From the IMG/VR virus record IMGVR_UViG_3300022933_000279, positions 1 to 64,000 of that record: a stretch of 64,000 nt of DNA; one strand, given 5' to 3'. How positions within the stretch are numbered: the stretch's first letter is position 1; every line of letters begins with the position of its first letter. The notes below the pieces were generated by a model. That model made no database searches, was not told the DNA's origin, and worked only from the letters and a program-made list of their open reading frames with translations. The DNA is from a virus. Below are positions 24,866 through 34,240 of this stretch, in pieces. A program made the translations under genes and the position numbers.

Positions 24866-25713
24866 TACTCGTTGATTATAATCAGATGATAATTGCTAAT
24901 TTTATGATATTTCAAAAGCAATTTGAACCTGGAAAAGAAAATGATATGGTTCGCCATATGGTTATGAATAACATTAAGATGATTCGTAATCGTTTTTGTG
25001 ACAAATATGGAAGTGACATGGTTTTCTGTTGCGATAATAAAAATAATTGGAGAAAAGATTATTTTCCATTATATAAGGCAAATCGTAAGAAAGCCAGAGA
25101 AGAAAATAAACAGAATATAGATTGGAAAGCTTTATTTGGAGTTATTGATGATATTCGTTCTGAATTAGAAGAATACATGCCTTATAGGGTTGTTACTATG
25201 GATGGATGTGAAGCAGATGATATTATAGGCGTTATATGTAAGAATTATAATACAGATCCTATTTTAATTGTTTCATCAGATAAAGATTTTATCCAACTAC
25301 AAAAATATAAAAATATTTCACAATGGTCTCCTTTAACAAAGAAATTTTTAAATAACCCTAAACCTGAAGAACAGCTAAGGGCTTTAATTGTAAAAGGTGA
25401 TCGTAGTGACGGAGTACCAAATATATTGTCAAATGATAATTGTTTGGTAGAAGGGTTACGTCAAAAACCACTTTCAAAGAAGAAAATTGAAAAATGGTTA
25501 AGTGGAAATCCAGAAGAATTGTTTGAAGGTGAGCTTTTACGCAATTATAAGAGGAATGAAACTCTTATAGATTTAGCGTGTATACCAGATTCAATTCAGA
25601 TAAATATACAAACACGGTATGAAAGTGATCAGTACACCGGCCGTGATAAAATGCTTAATTATTTCATTAAGTATAGACTTAAAGAATTGACTGAATCCAT
25701 TCAGGAGTTTTAG
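24862..25713 (+). CDS. rnh: RNase H / 5'-3' exonuclease, T4 Rnh-like
   Basis: 283 residues of the FEN/5' nuclease family. The N-terminal ILVDYNQM carries the first metal Asp, then FCCDNKNNWRKDYFPLYKANR, DGCEADDIIGVI and IVSSDKDFIQLQ. The last gives the acidic pocket typical of T4 RNase H and phage T5-like exonucleases. It removes RNA primers from lagging-strand fragments. Length agrees with T4 (about 305). Confidence 0.88.
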   Translation: MILVDYNQMIIANFMIFQKQFEPGKENDMVRHMVMNNIKMIRNRFCDKYGSDMVFCCDNKNNWRKDYFPLYKANRKKAREENKQNIDWKALFGVIDDIRSELEEYMPYRVVTMDGCEADDIIGVICKNYNTDPILIVSSDKDFIQLQKYKNISQWSPLTKKFLNNPKPEEQLRALIVKGDRSDGVPNILSNDNCLVEGLRQKPLSKKKIEKWLSGNPEELFEGELLRNYKRNETLIDLACIPDSIQINIQTRYESDQYTGRDKMLNYFIKYRLKELTESIQEF

Positions 25714-25716
25714 ATT

Positions 25717-26172
25717 ATGACACTTATAGAATTATTTAATTTGATTGATAAAGCAAAAAGTCAGAAAGAGAGGGGAGAATTACTAACACAAAATAAAAGT
25801 CACCATTTGGAGAACTTACTGTGGTACACGTTCCATCCAGATGTAAAATTTTTATTGCCTGAAGGTAATCCACCGTATCAAGCCCAAGCAGAAGATCCAC
25901 AATCGACATTGTTATACGGACAGATTCGTAAATTGAGATATTTTGTGGAGGGCCCAGGCGGAACTGACTTTTGTGCTGGTAATAATATTAATCCTATAAA
26001 AAGAGAAACAATGTTCATCACTATGTTAGAAAGTGTGACACCAACTGAAGCTGAGTTCCTTATTAAAATGAGTAAGAAAGATCTCGGTATTCGTGGGTTG
26101 ACTTATAAGTTAGTGGCGGAGGCGTTTCCTCATCTCATTCCGCCAGTGCCGGAAACTAAAAAAAGCAAGTAG
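25717..26172 (+). CDS. Conserved T4-like phage protein (DUF6433-like)
   Basis: 151 residues. The core LLWYTFHPDVKFLLPEGNPPY and the end MSKKDLGIRGLTYKLVAEAFPHLIP match a family seen in most T4-like phages (DUF6433, from memory). The function is unknown. It follows rnh after 3 bases, so it is probably in the same transcript. Confidence 0.7.
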   Translation: MTLIELFNLIDKAKSQKERGELLTQNKSHHLENLLWYTFHPDVKFLLPEGNPPYQAQAEDPQSTLLYGQIRKLRYFVEGPGGTDFCAGNNINPIKRETMFITMLESVTPTEAEFLIKMSKKDLGIRGLTYKLVAEAFPHLIPPVPETKKSK

Positions 26173-26223
26173 TACCATAATAACATATGATGCGTAATGT
26201 GAATTAACATTTCGGAGCAATTT

Positions 26224-26856
26224 ATGTTTAAGACAATAGCTGCTATTGCTATCTTATTAGCAATAGTATCCTATCCAGTAAAAATCGTGCATCAACAAGC
26301 GGATGCTGCTAAAATAGTTGAGTCTACCACCAACGAAAGGTCCGCAGTAACACTAAAACAGCACTTGGAAACCCCAAGCATTAGTTTGAAGCCGATTCGA
26401 CAATGGAAAGTTACACAATACAATAATTTTGTAAACCAACAGGATGAAATATCTTGTTTAGCACATAATATCTATTTTGAGGCTGCAATTGAAAGCACTG
26501 CCGGGAAACTAGCAGTAGCTCATGTTACACTTAATAGGGTACTAGATAAAAATTACCCGAACTCTTATTGTAAAGTTGTACATGATGCCCAGCTTCACGC
26601 AAGTGGTCACCCCAAACGAGATATGTGCCAATTTTCCTGGTATTGCGATGGTAAACACGACATACCATATCCAGGAAAAAATTGGGCCCATATTCAAGGC
26701 TTAGCAAAATGGTTTTATCAAAGCAACGAAAGAGATCATTTAAGAGACATAACAGATGGTGCTACTCATTACCATGCGGATTATATTGATAATCCAATGT
26801 GGTCTAAATACAAAAAAATTACAGTTAAAATTGATAGACATATTTTTTATAGGTGA
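26224..26856 (+). CDS. SleB-type cell wall hydrolase (likely endolysin)
   Basis: 210 residues. The first 28 form a hydrophobic N-terminal helix (IAAIAILLAIVSYPVKIV), which could be a signal-anchor. The Hydrolase_2 (SleB) domain starts near residue 77: ISCLAHNIYFEAAIESTAGK, with the catalytic Glu in YFEA, then AVAHVTLNRV and CQFSWYCDG. It cleaves peptidoglycan and may be the lysis enzyme, exported by its N-terminal helix. A CGGAG ribosome site precedes it. The 51-bp gap upstream shows no clear promoter. Confidence 0.75.
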   Translation: MFKTIAAIAILLAIVSYPVKIVHQQADAAKIVESTTNERSAVTLKQHLETPSISLKPIRQWKVTQYNNFVNQQDEISCLAHNIYFEAAIESTAGKLAVAHVTLNRVLDKNYPNSYCKVVHDAQLHASGHPKRDMCQFSWYCDGKHDIPYPGKNWAHIQGLAKWFYQSNERDHLRDITDGATHYHADYIDNPMWSKYKKITVKIDRHIFYR

Positions 26857-26858
26857 TT

Positions 26859-27131
26859 ATGCCAAGTTATGATTATATTTGTAAAAATGAAGAGTGCGGT
26901 CACGAGTTTGAGGAGTCGCATAAGATAGTAGATCGACATATACCAGCAAAAGAGCCGTGTCCCTTATGTAACAAGGACACGGTACAAATGAACGCTCAAC
27001 GAGCCGGATTTGTTTATGATAATATTTCAGGCACGACTATAAAGGGTCATAAGAAGAAACCAGATGAAGCCTTTACAGATCACTTGAAACAAATGAAAAG
27101 GAATTATCCGGGAAGTAATATGAATGTTTAA
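26859..27131 (+). CDS. FmdB-like zinc ribbon protein
   Basis: 90 residues starting MPSYDYICKNEECGHEFEE. Two Cys pairs (CKNEECG and CPLC) form a zinc ribbon of the FmdB/CxxC regulator type. The remaining part is polar. Such small proteins are common in phages and may bind nucleic acid. The ATG at 26859 is chosen over a GTG two codons upstream because MPSYDY is the usual family start. Confidence 0.7.
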   Translation: MPSYDYICKNEECGHEFEESHKIVDRHIPAKEPCPLCNKDTVQMNAQRAGFVYDNISGTTIKGHKKKPDEAFTDHLKQMKRNYPGSNMNV

Positions 27132-27768
27132 TCATGTTGAGTTAGATTTTGAAGAATTAGAAACAACTAATATAAACGGCCAAAGGGTATATCAAACACC
27201 TGATGGTAACTTTCCTTCTATTACAACAGTCTTGGGCCGTAAAAAAGCGCAATTCTTTAAAGAATGGAGGCAAAGAATTGGTGAAGAAGAAGCAAATAAA
27301 ATAACTACACAAGCAACTCGTCGAGGCACGAGCATGCATACGGTAGTGGAAAAATATATTGCTAACGATACTGATTACTTTGGAAAAAGTTTACCTAATG
27401 TTCGTTCTATGTTTAATACTATCAAACCCTTTATAGACTCCCATCTTAATAATATTGCTGGTATTGAAATACCTCTCTGGTCCAAACAATTAGGAATTGC
27501 CGGTCGCTGTGATTGTGTTGGTGACTGGAAGGGGGAGAAAGCAATATTGGATTGGAAAACTTCTGGTAAAATAAAAAAGAAAGCATGGGTTGAAGATTAT
27601 TTTTTACAAGCAACAGCGTATTCTATAATGTTTGAAGAAAGAACAGGAATACCTATAAATAGTATTGTAATAGTTATGGCAGTTGAGAATGAGGAGCCAC
27701 AAGTTTTCGAAGAAAAGACTCCGGATTATTGGAAACTCTTGGAAACGACATTGAAGGAATGGAAGTGA
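27124..27768 (+). CDS. PD-(D/E)XK exonuclease, Cas4/RecB-like
   Basis: 214 residues. RGTSMHTVVEKYI supplies the family's helix with conserved His; GIAGRCDCVGDWKGEKAILDWKTSGK carries the catalytic D..(x)..DxK motif; YFLQATAYSIMFEE has the conserved Gln. These are the marks of RecB-like single-strand exonucleases of phages. It may process DNA ends during recombination or degrade host DNA. It overlaps its neighbours on both sides. Confidence 0.8.
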   Translation: MFNHVELDFEELETTNINGQRVYQTPDGNFPSITTVLGRKKAQFFKEWRQRIGEEEANKITTQATRRGTSMHTVVEKYIANDTDYFGKSLPNVRSMFNTIKPFIDSHLNNIAGIEIPLWSKQLGIAGRCDCVGDWKGEKAILDWKTSGKIKKKAWVEDYFLQATAYSIMFEERTGIPINSIVIVMAVENEEPQVFEEKTPDYWKLLETTLKEWK

Positions 27769-28529
27769 AAAACCAAGTCCTGATAACGGGCGTTAAAGGA
27801 TTCATTGGTCATCATTTATATGACTCATTAATGGACGAAGGCTACAATGTTAAAGGTATAGACGACTGTTCCGGGTTAGGCTGGGAAGACAGGGAAGTCC
27901 CTCATTCTCATTGCGATATTACTAAAGATCCCTTACCATTTTCAAATGCAGAATATGTTATTCATCTAGCTGCAAAAGCTGGTGTTCGTAAAAGTTGGCA
28001 AGAAAAATATTTAAAAGATTATTGTGATACGAATATAAAAGGTACAGCACGTATCTTTAATCATTATAAAAATTCTAAAATATTATATGCATCAAGTTCT
28101 TCCGTTAAAGATATGAAAAGCCCTTATGCAATGACAAAAGCTGCCGGTGAAGCCATGGCTCCTAATAATGCTATAGGAATGAGATTCTTTACAGTATGGG
28201 GTGAGCGCTCACGTCCTGATATGTTTTATAGACAACTCCAACAAAAAGAAATAGGATATCTAACAACACATACTAGAGATTGGTGTCATGTAGATGATGT
28301 TTGTAATGCTATTAAATTATTAATGGAAAATTTTAAAGTTTGGAAAAAGAAACTACCAGTTTATGAGATTGGGTATGGAAGCCCAATGTCTGTATATGAT
28401 TTTGCAAAAGCACAAGGACCAGAAGAATTTGATATTGATGCATTACCGTTTAAAAATGTAACCGGTGAGTCAGAAGAAACTTGTGCTGATTCTGCTCCAT
28501 TAAAAGCACTTGGCTGGAATGTTATGTAG
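27765..28529 (+). CDS. NAD-dependent sugar epimerase/dehydratase
   Basis: 254 residues. The Rossmann motif GVKGFIG follows VLIT; the catalytic triad is ASSSS then YAMTK (YxxxK). CHVDDVCNAIKLLM is typical of extended short-chain dehydrogenases acting on nucleotide sugars. It may epimerise or dehydrate a sugar nucleotide, perhaps the product of the heptose genes. The GTG at 27765 (GTGA overlap, AAGGA site at good distance) is preferred to the ATG at 27759. Confidence 0.8.
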   Translation: MKNQVLITGVKGFIGHHLYDSLMDEGYNVKGIDDCSGLGWEDREVPHSHCDITKDPLPFSNAEYVIHLAAKAGVRKSWQEKYLKDYCDTNIKGTARIFNHYKNSKILYASSSSVKDMKSPYAMTKAAGEAMAPNNAIGMRFFTVWGERSRPDMFYRQLQQKEIGYLTTHTRDWCHVDDVCNAIKLLMENFKVWKKKLPVYEIGYGSPMSVYDFAKAQGPEEFDIDALPFKNVTGESEETCADSAPLKALGWNVM

Positions 28530-29667
28530 TTACCCTTACAAGCAAGTTGCCTTAAAAGATTGGGACGGCGATAAATTAAAGTGGTCCCATCCTTGCTGTA
28601 ATATGTCTCGCCCGGAATGGGAAGATCCAATGGGAATGCATGACATAGATAAATTAACCCCCCCTGAAATATTTGAATCAGAACAATTTAAGTTGTTGCG
28701 AGATGATTTTGATAATAATCGCAAGAATGATTTTTGTAAAACTTGTTGGAATATGGAAGAGAGGAATATTGAACCTTTTTATATTCATAATGATGATATA
28801 ATTCCTAAAGGACAATTAGATTCAATTGATTTTACCTTATCTAATAAATGTAATTTAGCTTGTAGAATGTGTGATCCACAAACAAGTCATAGGTTAATGG
28901 TAGATTGGAAGTTTTTCAAATCCCAAGGGTTAATTAAAGATATTGAAAATATAACAGCTGGTAAATTTAGAGAAGAATTAAATATACCAAATGTAAAAAA
29001 TTCGATTCAATATAAATGGCTTTTAAATAATCCAGTAAAGGAATTAAGATTTAGTGGTGGCGAACCATTTTTTGATTCATTAATAATAGATTTATTGGAT
29101 AAATATATTAAAGAAGGTTGGGCAAAAGATACCATCTTAGCGTATCATACTAATGGTACCCTATTTAATGATGAATTAATTGGCAAGTTAAATCAATTCA
29201 AAAAACAGTTTCCAAAAATTAGTATAGATTCAATAGAAGAAGGATATGACTATATACGTCATCCTTCCAATTTTGATGATTTAGATAAAACCGTTCGTTT
29301 ATTTTTAAATAATTCTACTAATTTGGGCAGAATTAATATTGCTGTTGTTATTTCTGCTTTAAATATCTTAGACCTTCATAATCATTGGTCATGGTGTTGT
29401 ACCTTACCTAAAAAAGTTTTTGTTTCATATTGTGAAGTATATCCTGATAATAGGGGCATCAGCCCTAAGAATTTGAGCAGAGCTTTATTAAATGAGTTGC
29501 CTTACATAGATTCTAGAAAACATCAGCAAATAATTCAATCTTATAAAATACGAAACGTTGAAAGGAAAGAATCGGTTAAAAAAGAAATAGAATTATTCGA
29601 TATGTCTAGATCCCAAAGTTATAAAAATTATTTACATCCTCATTTAGTATCATGGTTAGATTCGTAG
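28519..29667 (+). CDS. Radical SAM protein with N-terminal Cys domain (array member 1)
   Basis: 382 residues. The first 90 hold scattered Cys (CSYPYKQ, HPCCN, FCKTCWN), like a SPASM/twitch cluster-binding domain placed before the core. The radical SAM site is NKCNLACRMCDP (CxxxCxxC); LRFSGGEPFFD is the SAM-contact GGE motif. The C-terminal NYLHPHLVSWLDS is almost repeated in the protein at 47110. It opens the large array. The substrate is unknown. The ATG at 28519 overlaps the epimerase end by 11 bases. Confidence 0.85.
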   Translation: MLCSYPYKQVALKDWDGDKLKWSHPCCNMSRPEWEDPMGMHDIDKLTPPEIFESEQFKLLRDDFDNNRKNDFCKTCWNMEERNIEPFYIHNDDIIPKGQLDSIDFTLSNKCNLACRMCDPQTSHRLMVDWKFFKSQGLIKDIENITAGKFREELNIPNVKNSIQYKWLLNNPVKELRFSGGEPFFDSLIIDLLDKYIKEGWAKDTILAYHTNGTLFNDELIGKLNQFKKQFPKISIDSIEEGYDYIRHPSNFDDLDKTVRLFLNNSTNLGRINIAVVISALNILDLHNHWSWCCTLPKKVFVSYCEVYPDNRGISPKNLSRALLNELPYIDSRKHQQIIQSYKIRNVERKESVKKEIELFDMSRSQSYKNYLHPHLVSWLDS

Positions 29668-30911
29668 TAGTTGGTGGAGGCGCCGCAGGATGGATTACAT
29701 CTCATTATCTAAAAAGAAATTTAGATTGTGAATTAACAGTTGTCCATAAAAAAGAAAATGAAATTATAGGTGTAGGAGAATCAACAACACCTACTATTTT
29801 AAAAGTTATAGAAGATGTTAAGTCATGGCAAGAAGATAGTAAAGCCCTTATCAAGTATGGAATAAAATTTAACGACTGGTTAAGACCTAATAGTGAATGG
29901 TATCATTTATTTGAAGATGCTTTTATAAAAGATGGTGTTGACTCTATTGAATTTTTGAAAAACGAACATCCTAAAATTGATACTACTACATTTAATTATT
30001 ATCATGGCGATTTTTTAGTTAGATGTAAAAATAATATAATGGATACTAAAAATAATTCAATTCCAGGATATGGATTTCAAGTACAGGCAGATAAATTGGG
30101 GCTTGCTTGTAAAAATGAATTGGAAGGTGAATATAGGTTAATTGAAGAAGATGTTACTACTGTTCTTTCAGATAAAAATGGAATACGTTCTATCGGAACA
30201 GAAAACCATATACTACATGCAGACTATTTTATAGATTGTTCCGGATTTGAAAGAATATTGATTAATAGGTTATCATCTTTTGAACCTTATGAAGATATGA
30301 TAGCCAATTCGTATATTGTTGGTAGACTAGATAAACATAAAAAAAGACCTTATACAGTAACAACTGCATTAAAAAATGGCTGGCGATGGGAGATAGATAC
30401 TCAAGATAGAACGAACGCCGGTTATGTTTATTGTGATCATTTAACAAGTCATGAAAAGGCAATGGAGGAATCAGGTATAGAAGGAGAAAAGAAAAGTTTT
30501 GTATCTGGTAAAATGAAAGATATTGCAATTAAAAATTGTATTAGTAATGGCTTAGCACAAAGCTTTATTGAACCGTTGGAAGCAACATCATTAATGATGA
30601 CTTGTTATACAGTTGAAAAATTCGTTGAAATTATTAAGAGAGGTAAAAGAATAGAAACTCTTAATAAAATTATGGATAAATTTTTAAAGCACACTAAAGA
30701 ATTTGTAAAATATCATTATATATTAAGTGAAAGAAAAGATTCAGAATGGTGGGAGTATTGGACAGAACAGAAAAGTGATATACAAGATTTTTTCGAACGC
30801 TCATTAAAGAATAAACGATATTGTAAGAAAAATGATACATTATTAAATCATTATAATATAGCTTCAATGATGGTAGGCTATGAATGCTTAACAGAAAGAA
30901 AAAGAATATGA
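29652..30911 (+). CDS. Flavin-dependent tryptophan-halogenase-like protein (1)
   Basis: 419 residues. FAD fold GGGAAGW (8-14), then GVGESTTP (40-47), LIKYGIKFNDW with the lysine expected for the HOCl-holding Lys, W-R-W-E-I in place of the WxWxIP signature, and FIEPLEATSLMM. This matches the Trp-halogenase family. The family usually chlorinates or brominates aromatic carbons with reduced FAD, O2 and halide, needing a flavin reductase. The Pro of WxWxIP is absent, so the activity may differ. It overlaps the previous gene by 16 bases. Confidence 0.8.
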   Translation: MVRFVVVGGGAAGWITSHYLKRNLDCELTVVHKKENEIIGVGESTTPTILKVIEDVKSWQEDSKALIKYGIKFNDWLRPNSEWYHLFEDAFIKDGVDSIEFLKNEHPKIDTTTFNYYHGDFLVRCKNNIMDTKNNSIPGYGFQVQADKLGLACKNELEGEYRLIEEDVTTVLSDKNGIRSIGTENHILHADYFIDCSGFERILINRLSSFEPYEDMIANSYIVGRLDKHKKRPYTVTTALKNGWRWEIDTQDRTNAGYVYCDHLTSHEKAMEESGIEGEKKSFVSGKMKDIAIKNCISNGLAQSFIEPLEATSLMMTCYTVEKFVEIIKRGKRIETLNKIMDKFLKHTKEFVKYHYILSERKDSEWWEYWTEQKSDIQDFFERSLKNKRYCKKNDTLLNHYNIASMMVGYECLTERKRI

Positions 30912-31078
30912 TAATAAACAAGATAGTCAACTATTGGAAAGAAAACTTTGGGAAAGAAGATTTAAAATTCCCCTGCACTTATAAACCAGGCAAAAATAGC
31001 AAAGAATTTGAAGATTCTATAGATGCGATGTTACGAGAAAAGTATCCTGAAAATTGGAAGAAGCACGGCGGAAAGTAA
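30908..31078 (+). CDS. Small basic unknown protein
   Basis: 56 residues: MIINKIVNYWKENFGKEDLKF, then a lysine-rich end. The ATG at 30908 overlaps the halogenase stop; the frame is open further up inside the halogenase gene. It has no cysteine pair beyond a single Cys. Located between two halogenase-like genes, it might be an accessory or substrate peptide, but this is only positional. Confidence 0.55.
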   Translation: MIINKIVNYWKENFGKEDLKFPCTYKPGKNSKEFEDSIDAMLREKYPENWKKHGGK

Positions 31079-31587
31079 TGAAAAAATCCATGGAAGAATT
31101 TGCTATTACATTACAGACATGGACATGTAGTATGCATAATAATCCTGATAGAGAAGTTTGCCCTGCACCTAATGGAGAAACATTAGTAGACTATATGAGT
31201 GAATATGATTTAACTTCAAGAGTTGATTTTCCGCTCTCTATACCTGAACAAGTAGCGCTGTTTATGTTAAATGAACATGTTCATTGGAGAGATTTAGTTA
31301 GCTATGATATGAATTTGGTTTTAGATGACATGGAAAAAGAATCATTAGATTATACTTATAGATTAAATCGTACACTTTTAATATCAAAAGGAATATCTAA
31401 TTCAAATGAACCATGGGCACAACAAAGTAATGATCTTCCTCTGCACCGAATGAAACATATGCTACATCCGAATATTGGTTTTTTTGATAATATGTCCCGA
31501 TATCAATTTTTAGATATAGAAACACGAAATGGACATCCTGTATATATTCCATTTAAAGAAACATTATATTTGTTTAATCAACTATGA
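31078..31587 (+). CDS. Unknown protein between the halogenase-like genes
   Basis: 169 residues, mostly helical, with many Met and aromatic residues (FAITLQTWTCSMHNN, IPEQVALFMLNEHVHW). No family recognised. The start overlaps the previous stop (taATG) and the end overlaps the next gene (ATGA). The tight coupling suggests that it works with the halogenase-like proteins, e.g. as a partner protein or an oxygenase-like helper; no catalytic motif supports a specific role. Confidence 0.55.
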   Translation: MKKSMEEFAITLQTWTCSMHNNPDREVCPAPNGETLVDYMSEYDLTSRVDFPLSIPEQVALFMLNEHVHWRDLVSYDMNLVLDDMEKESLDYTYRLNRTLLISKGISNSNEPWAQQSNDLPLHRMKHMLHPNIGFFDNMSRYQFLDIETRNGHPVYIPFKETLYLFNQL

Positions 31588-32591
31588 ACATATTAATTTT
31601 AGGTGGAGGAAGTGCTGGTTGGTTAGCAGCCGCATATTTATCCCGAACTAATAAAGTTGAAATAAAGCTTCCTAAAAATTCCAAACCTATAGGTGTTGGA
31701 GAAAGTACATTACCTGGACTAGTTAAATTTTTTGATTATTGTGGAATATCTGAAGATGATGTAATTAATAAGTGTGACGGTGTAATTAAATATGGTATTA
31801 AACATCATGGTTGGCATAAAACTGATTGGGTACACCCGTTTCCCAATAATACTCATGCTTATCATTTAGATGCGTTAAAAATGATTATTCTTCTAGAAGA
31901 AAAAACGCGCTCCAGATTATGTAAAGTAGATAATCCTGATTTAGTAATAGATTGCACCGGCTTCAATAGTGATTTTTCTAAAAATAAACAATTTGGTTCT
32001 TATAAAACTCTGTCTAATAATATGGCACTCTTCGCGCCCGGTGATTCTAATTGTCAATCTATAACAAATACTTTCGCTATGGATTATGGGTGGATGTGGA
32101 ATGTAGATTTAAGATCAAGGAGTGGTAATGGGTATGTTTTTAATAATAATTTTATAAGTGTAAATGATGCCATTGAAGAATTTAAAAATAAAAATGTAGG
32201 CAATGTTAAAGCCGAAGACATTCAAGCTATTCCCTTTAATAATAGGTATTGTTTAACCCCGTGGTTGGGGAATACCGTGTCTGTGGGATTAAGTTGTGGA
32301 TTTGCAGAACCTCTTGAAGCTACAGGACTTTTTCTAATAACATGGGCGATAGAAACTATTGAAAAATTAAAATATAAAAAAAATAAAGAGGAAATATTTA
32401 ATCGTTCATATGTTAGATTGTGTCAGCATGTATATGATTTTTTGGAATTATTTTACACTTCTTCTAAAAATGATCATACTGAATATTGGAGATCTTTAAA
32501 AAAATATCATACATTGAATAAACCAAAATATAATATTAATTTTTTTAGGGAAAACTATTCTTATAAGTTTTTAAATGATGCCAGCTTATGA
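31584..32591 (+). CDS. Flavin-dependent tryptophan-halogenase-like protein (2), short
   Basis: 335 residues, shorter than usual (about 500 in characterised enzymes). FAD motif GGGSAGW (7-13), GVGESTLP (37-44), VIKYGIKHHGW with the key Lys near residue 73, W-M-W-N-V for WxWxIP, and FAEPLEATGLFL. About 80 residues between the Lys motif and the W-x-W motif are missing compared with copy 1. It may be a trimmed active enzyme or a monooxygenase. Sharing these motifs, the two copies are paralogues. Confidence 0.75.
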   Translation: MNILILGGGSAGWLAAAYLSRTNKVEIKLPKNSKPIGVGESTLPGLVKFFDYCGISEDDVINKCDGVIKYGIKHHGWHKTDWVHPFPNNTHAYHLDALKMIILLEEKTRSRLCKVDNPDLVIDCTGFNSDFSKNKQFGSYKTLSNNMALFAPGDSNCQSITNTFAMDYGWMWNVDLRSRSGNGYVFNNNFISVNDAIEEFKNKNVGNVKAEDIQAIPFNNRYCLTPWLGNTVSVGLSCGFAEPLEATGLFLITWAIETIEKLKYKKNKEEIFNRSYVRLCQHVYDFLELFYTSSKNDHTEYWRSLKKYHTLNKPKYNINFFRENYSYKFLNDASL

Positions 32592-34240
32592 AGAACGTTT
32601 ACTTATTACAATTAACATCTCCTTTATCTGACTCTTCCGTTGGAGTTGAAATGTCGAGTAATAAATCGGTATTTTTACCATATTCTGTCGGTCTTCTTTG
32701 GTCTTATTGTTTACAAAATAAAATAATATCCGATAATTTTATATTAAAGGATTTAGTGTTTAATATAGATGATTTAGATCATTATATTGATAACATAGAA
32801 CAACCAGATATAGTTGCTACTAGTAATTATATGTGGAATTCTAATAAACACCTTTATATATTAAAAAAATTAAAAAAAAAGTATCCGGATTGTTTGATTA
32901 TTTGTGGAGGACCACATGTTCCTAATTCTAATGATGATAAATGGTATGATTCGCATGACTATGTGGATATTGGTGCTGTGGGAGAGGGAGAAAAAATCTT
33001 TGAACAAATTTTATTAGAATATTTTAATAAAAAAGATTTTTCTGAGATACCAGGAATTATTTTTAGAAAAAATAATGAAGTTTTTAAAACGAAACAAGCT
33101 ATTAGAATTAAAGATATTAATACAATCCCTAGTCCATATTTGTCGGGGCTTTTTAATAATCTTATATTAAAAAATCCTTCAGTTAATTTTCACGCTACCG
33201 TTGAGATGGATAGAGGTTGTCCATTTAAATGTACCTTTTGTGATTGGGGTAGTTTAACTCAACAAAAGATGATAAAATTTGATGAATGTAGACTATTTAA
33301 AGAATTTGAATGGATTAGTCGCAATAAAATAAATTATCTTTGGTTCACAAATAGTAATTTGGGTATATTTAAAGAAAGAGATTATAATATAATAGATAAG
33401 GCAGTAGGGTATCATGAAACTACAGGTTATCCTAAAAAAATAGCACACTCAGGTTATGCAAAAACACCGGCAAATAAAAATTCTTCATTACAAATACAAC
33501 AACGATTATTAGAGGGCGTTAAGAATAATAATACTGTTCCTAGAGTAGCTTTACAATCTACCAATCCAGAAGTTTTATCTAATATTAAAAGAAAAAATAT
33601 GAGCATTGTTAATGCGGATAAGATGAATTCTAAAGATATAGAGATTGAATTAATATATCCCCTACCAGGTACTACGTATGATGGATGGGTTAAAGAGCTA
33701 TCCGGAATGATGCCAATTAAAAAATTAAAAATAAACGTATATCCTTGTTTAATTTTACCGAATGCGGAGCTTAATGATAAATCTTATAAGAAACGTTTTA
33801 AAATGAAAACAAAAACCATTCCCTTTAATGTTGACATGGAAGAATGTGAAATTATTACTTCTATGGAGTCTATGTCATATGAAGATGTTGTTAAAGGCTG
33901 GATGTTTGTATGGATTGTTAAGAATTTTTGGTTTGAACCAATATTAAGATACATATATTATGAATATTTTAAAGCCGATGTTAAAATAAAAGATTTTTTT
34001 GTTAAATTTCAAGATTTTCTAGAAAATAATCCAACATCAACCACAGGCATATTATATAATCGATTAAAAAATAATATTCATAATACATATGATGATTATG
34101 ACCAAGTAGTTGATCATAATTATTGCATTGGGTATTTTCGAGAACATGTTAATTTAGTTTTAAAGGACTTTGAAAAATTCATATACAAATATTTTAATAG
34201 GTCTATAGATAATTTAGGTGTGGGTTATGCAATGCAGTAA
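32588..34240 (+). CDS. Cobalamin-binding radical SAM protein (1)
   Basis: 550 residues. The first 160 resemble a B12-binding Rossmann domain: DIVATSNYMWN and LIICGGPHVP, then GAVGEGEKIFE. The radical SAM core has EMDRGCPFKCTFCDWG (CxxxCxxC), and a long C-terminal part follows. This class includes methylases and ring-forming enzymes that act on unactivated carbons. A second copy is at 36929 with the same CDWG motif. Substrate unknown. Confidence 0.85.
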   Translation: MKNVYLLQLTSPLSDSSVGVEMSSNKSVFLPYSVGLLWSYCLQNKIISDNFILKDLVFNIDDLDHYIDNIEQPDIVATSNYMWNSNKHLYILKKLKKKYPDCLIICGGPHVPNSNDDKWYDSHDYVDIGAVGEGEKIFEQILLEYFNKKDFSEIPGIIFRKNNEVFKTKQAIRIKDINTIPSPYLSGLFNNLILKNPSVNFHATVEMDRGCPFKCTFCDWGSLTQQKMIKFDECRLFKEFEWISRNKINYLWFTNSNLGIFKERDYNIIDKAVGYHETTGYPKKIAHSGYAKTPANKNSSLQIQQRLLEGVKNNNTVPRVALQSTNPEVLSNIKRKNMSIVNADKMNSKDIEIELIYPLPGTTYDGWVKELSGMMPIKKLKINVYPCLILPNAELNDKSYKKRFKMKTKTIPFNVDMEECEIITSMESMSYEDVVKGWMFVWIVKNFWFEPILRYIYYEYFKADVKIKDFFVKFQDFLENNPTSTTGILYNRLKNNIHNTYDDYDQVVDHNYCIGYFREHVNLVLKDFEKFIYKYFNRSIDNLGVGYAMQ

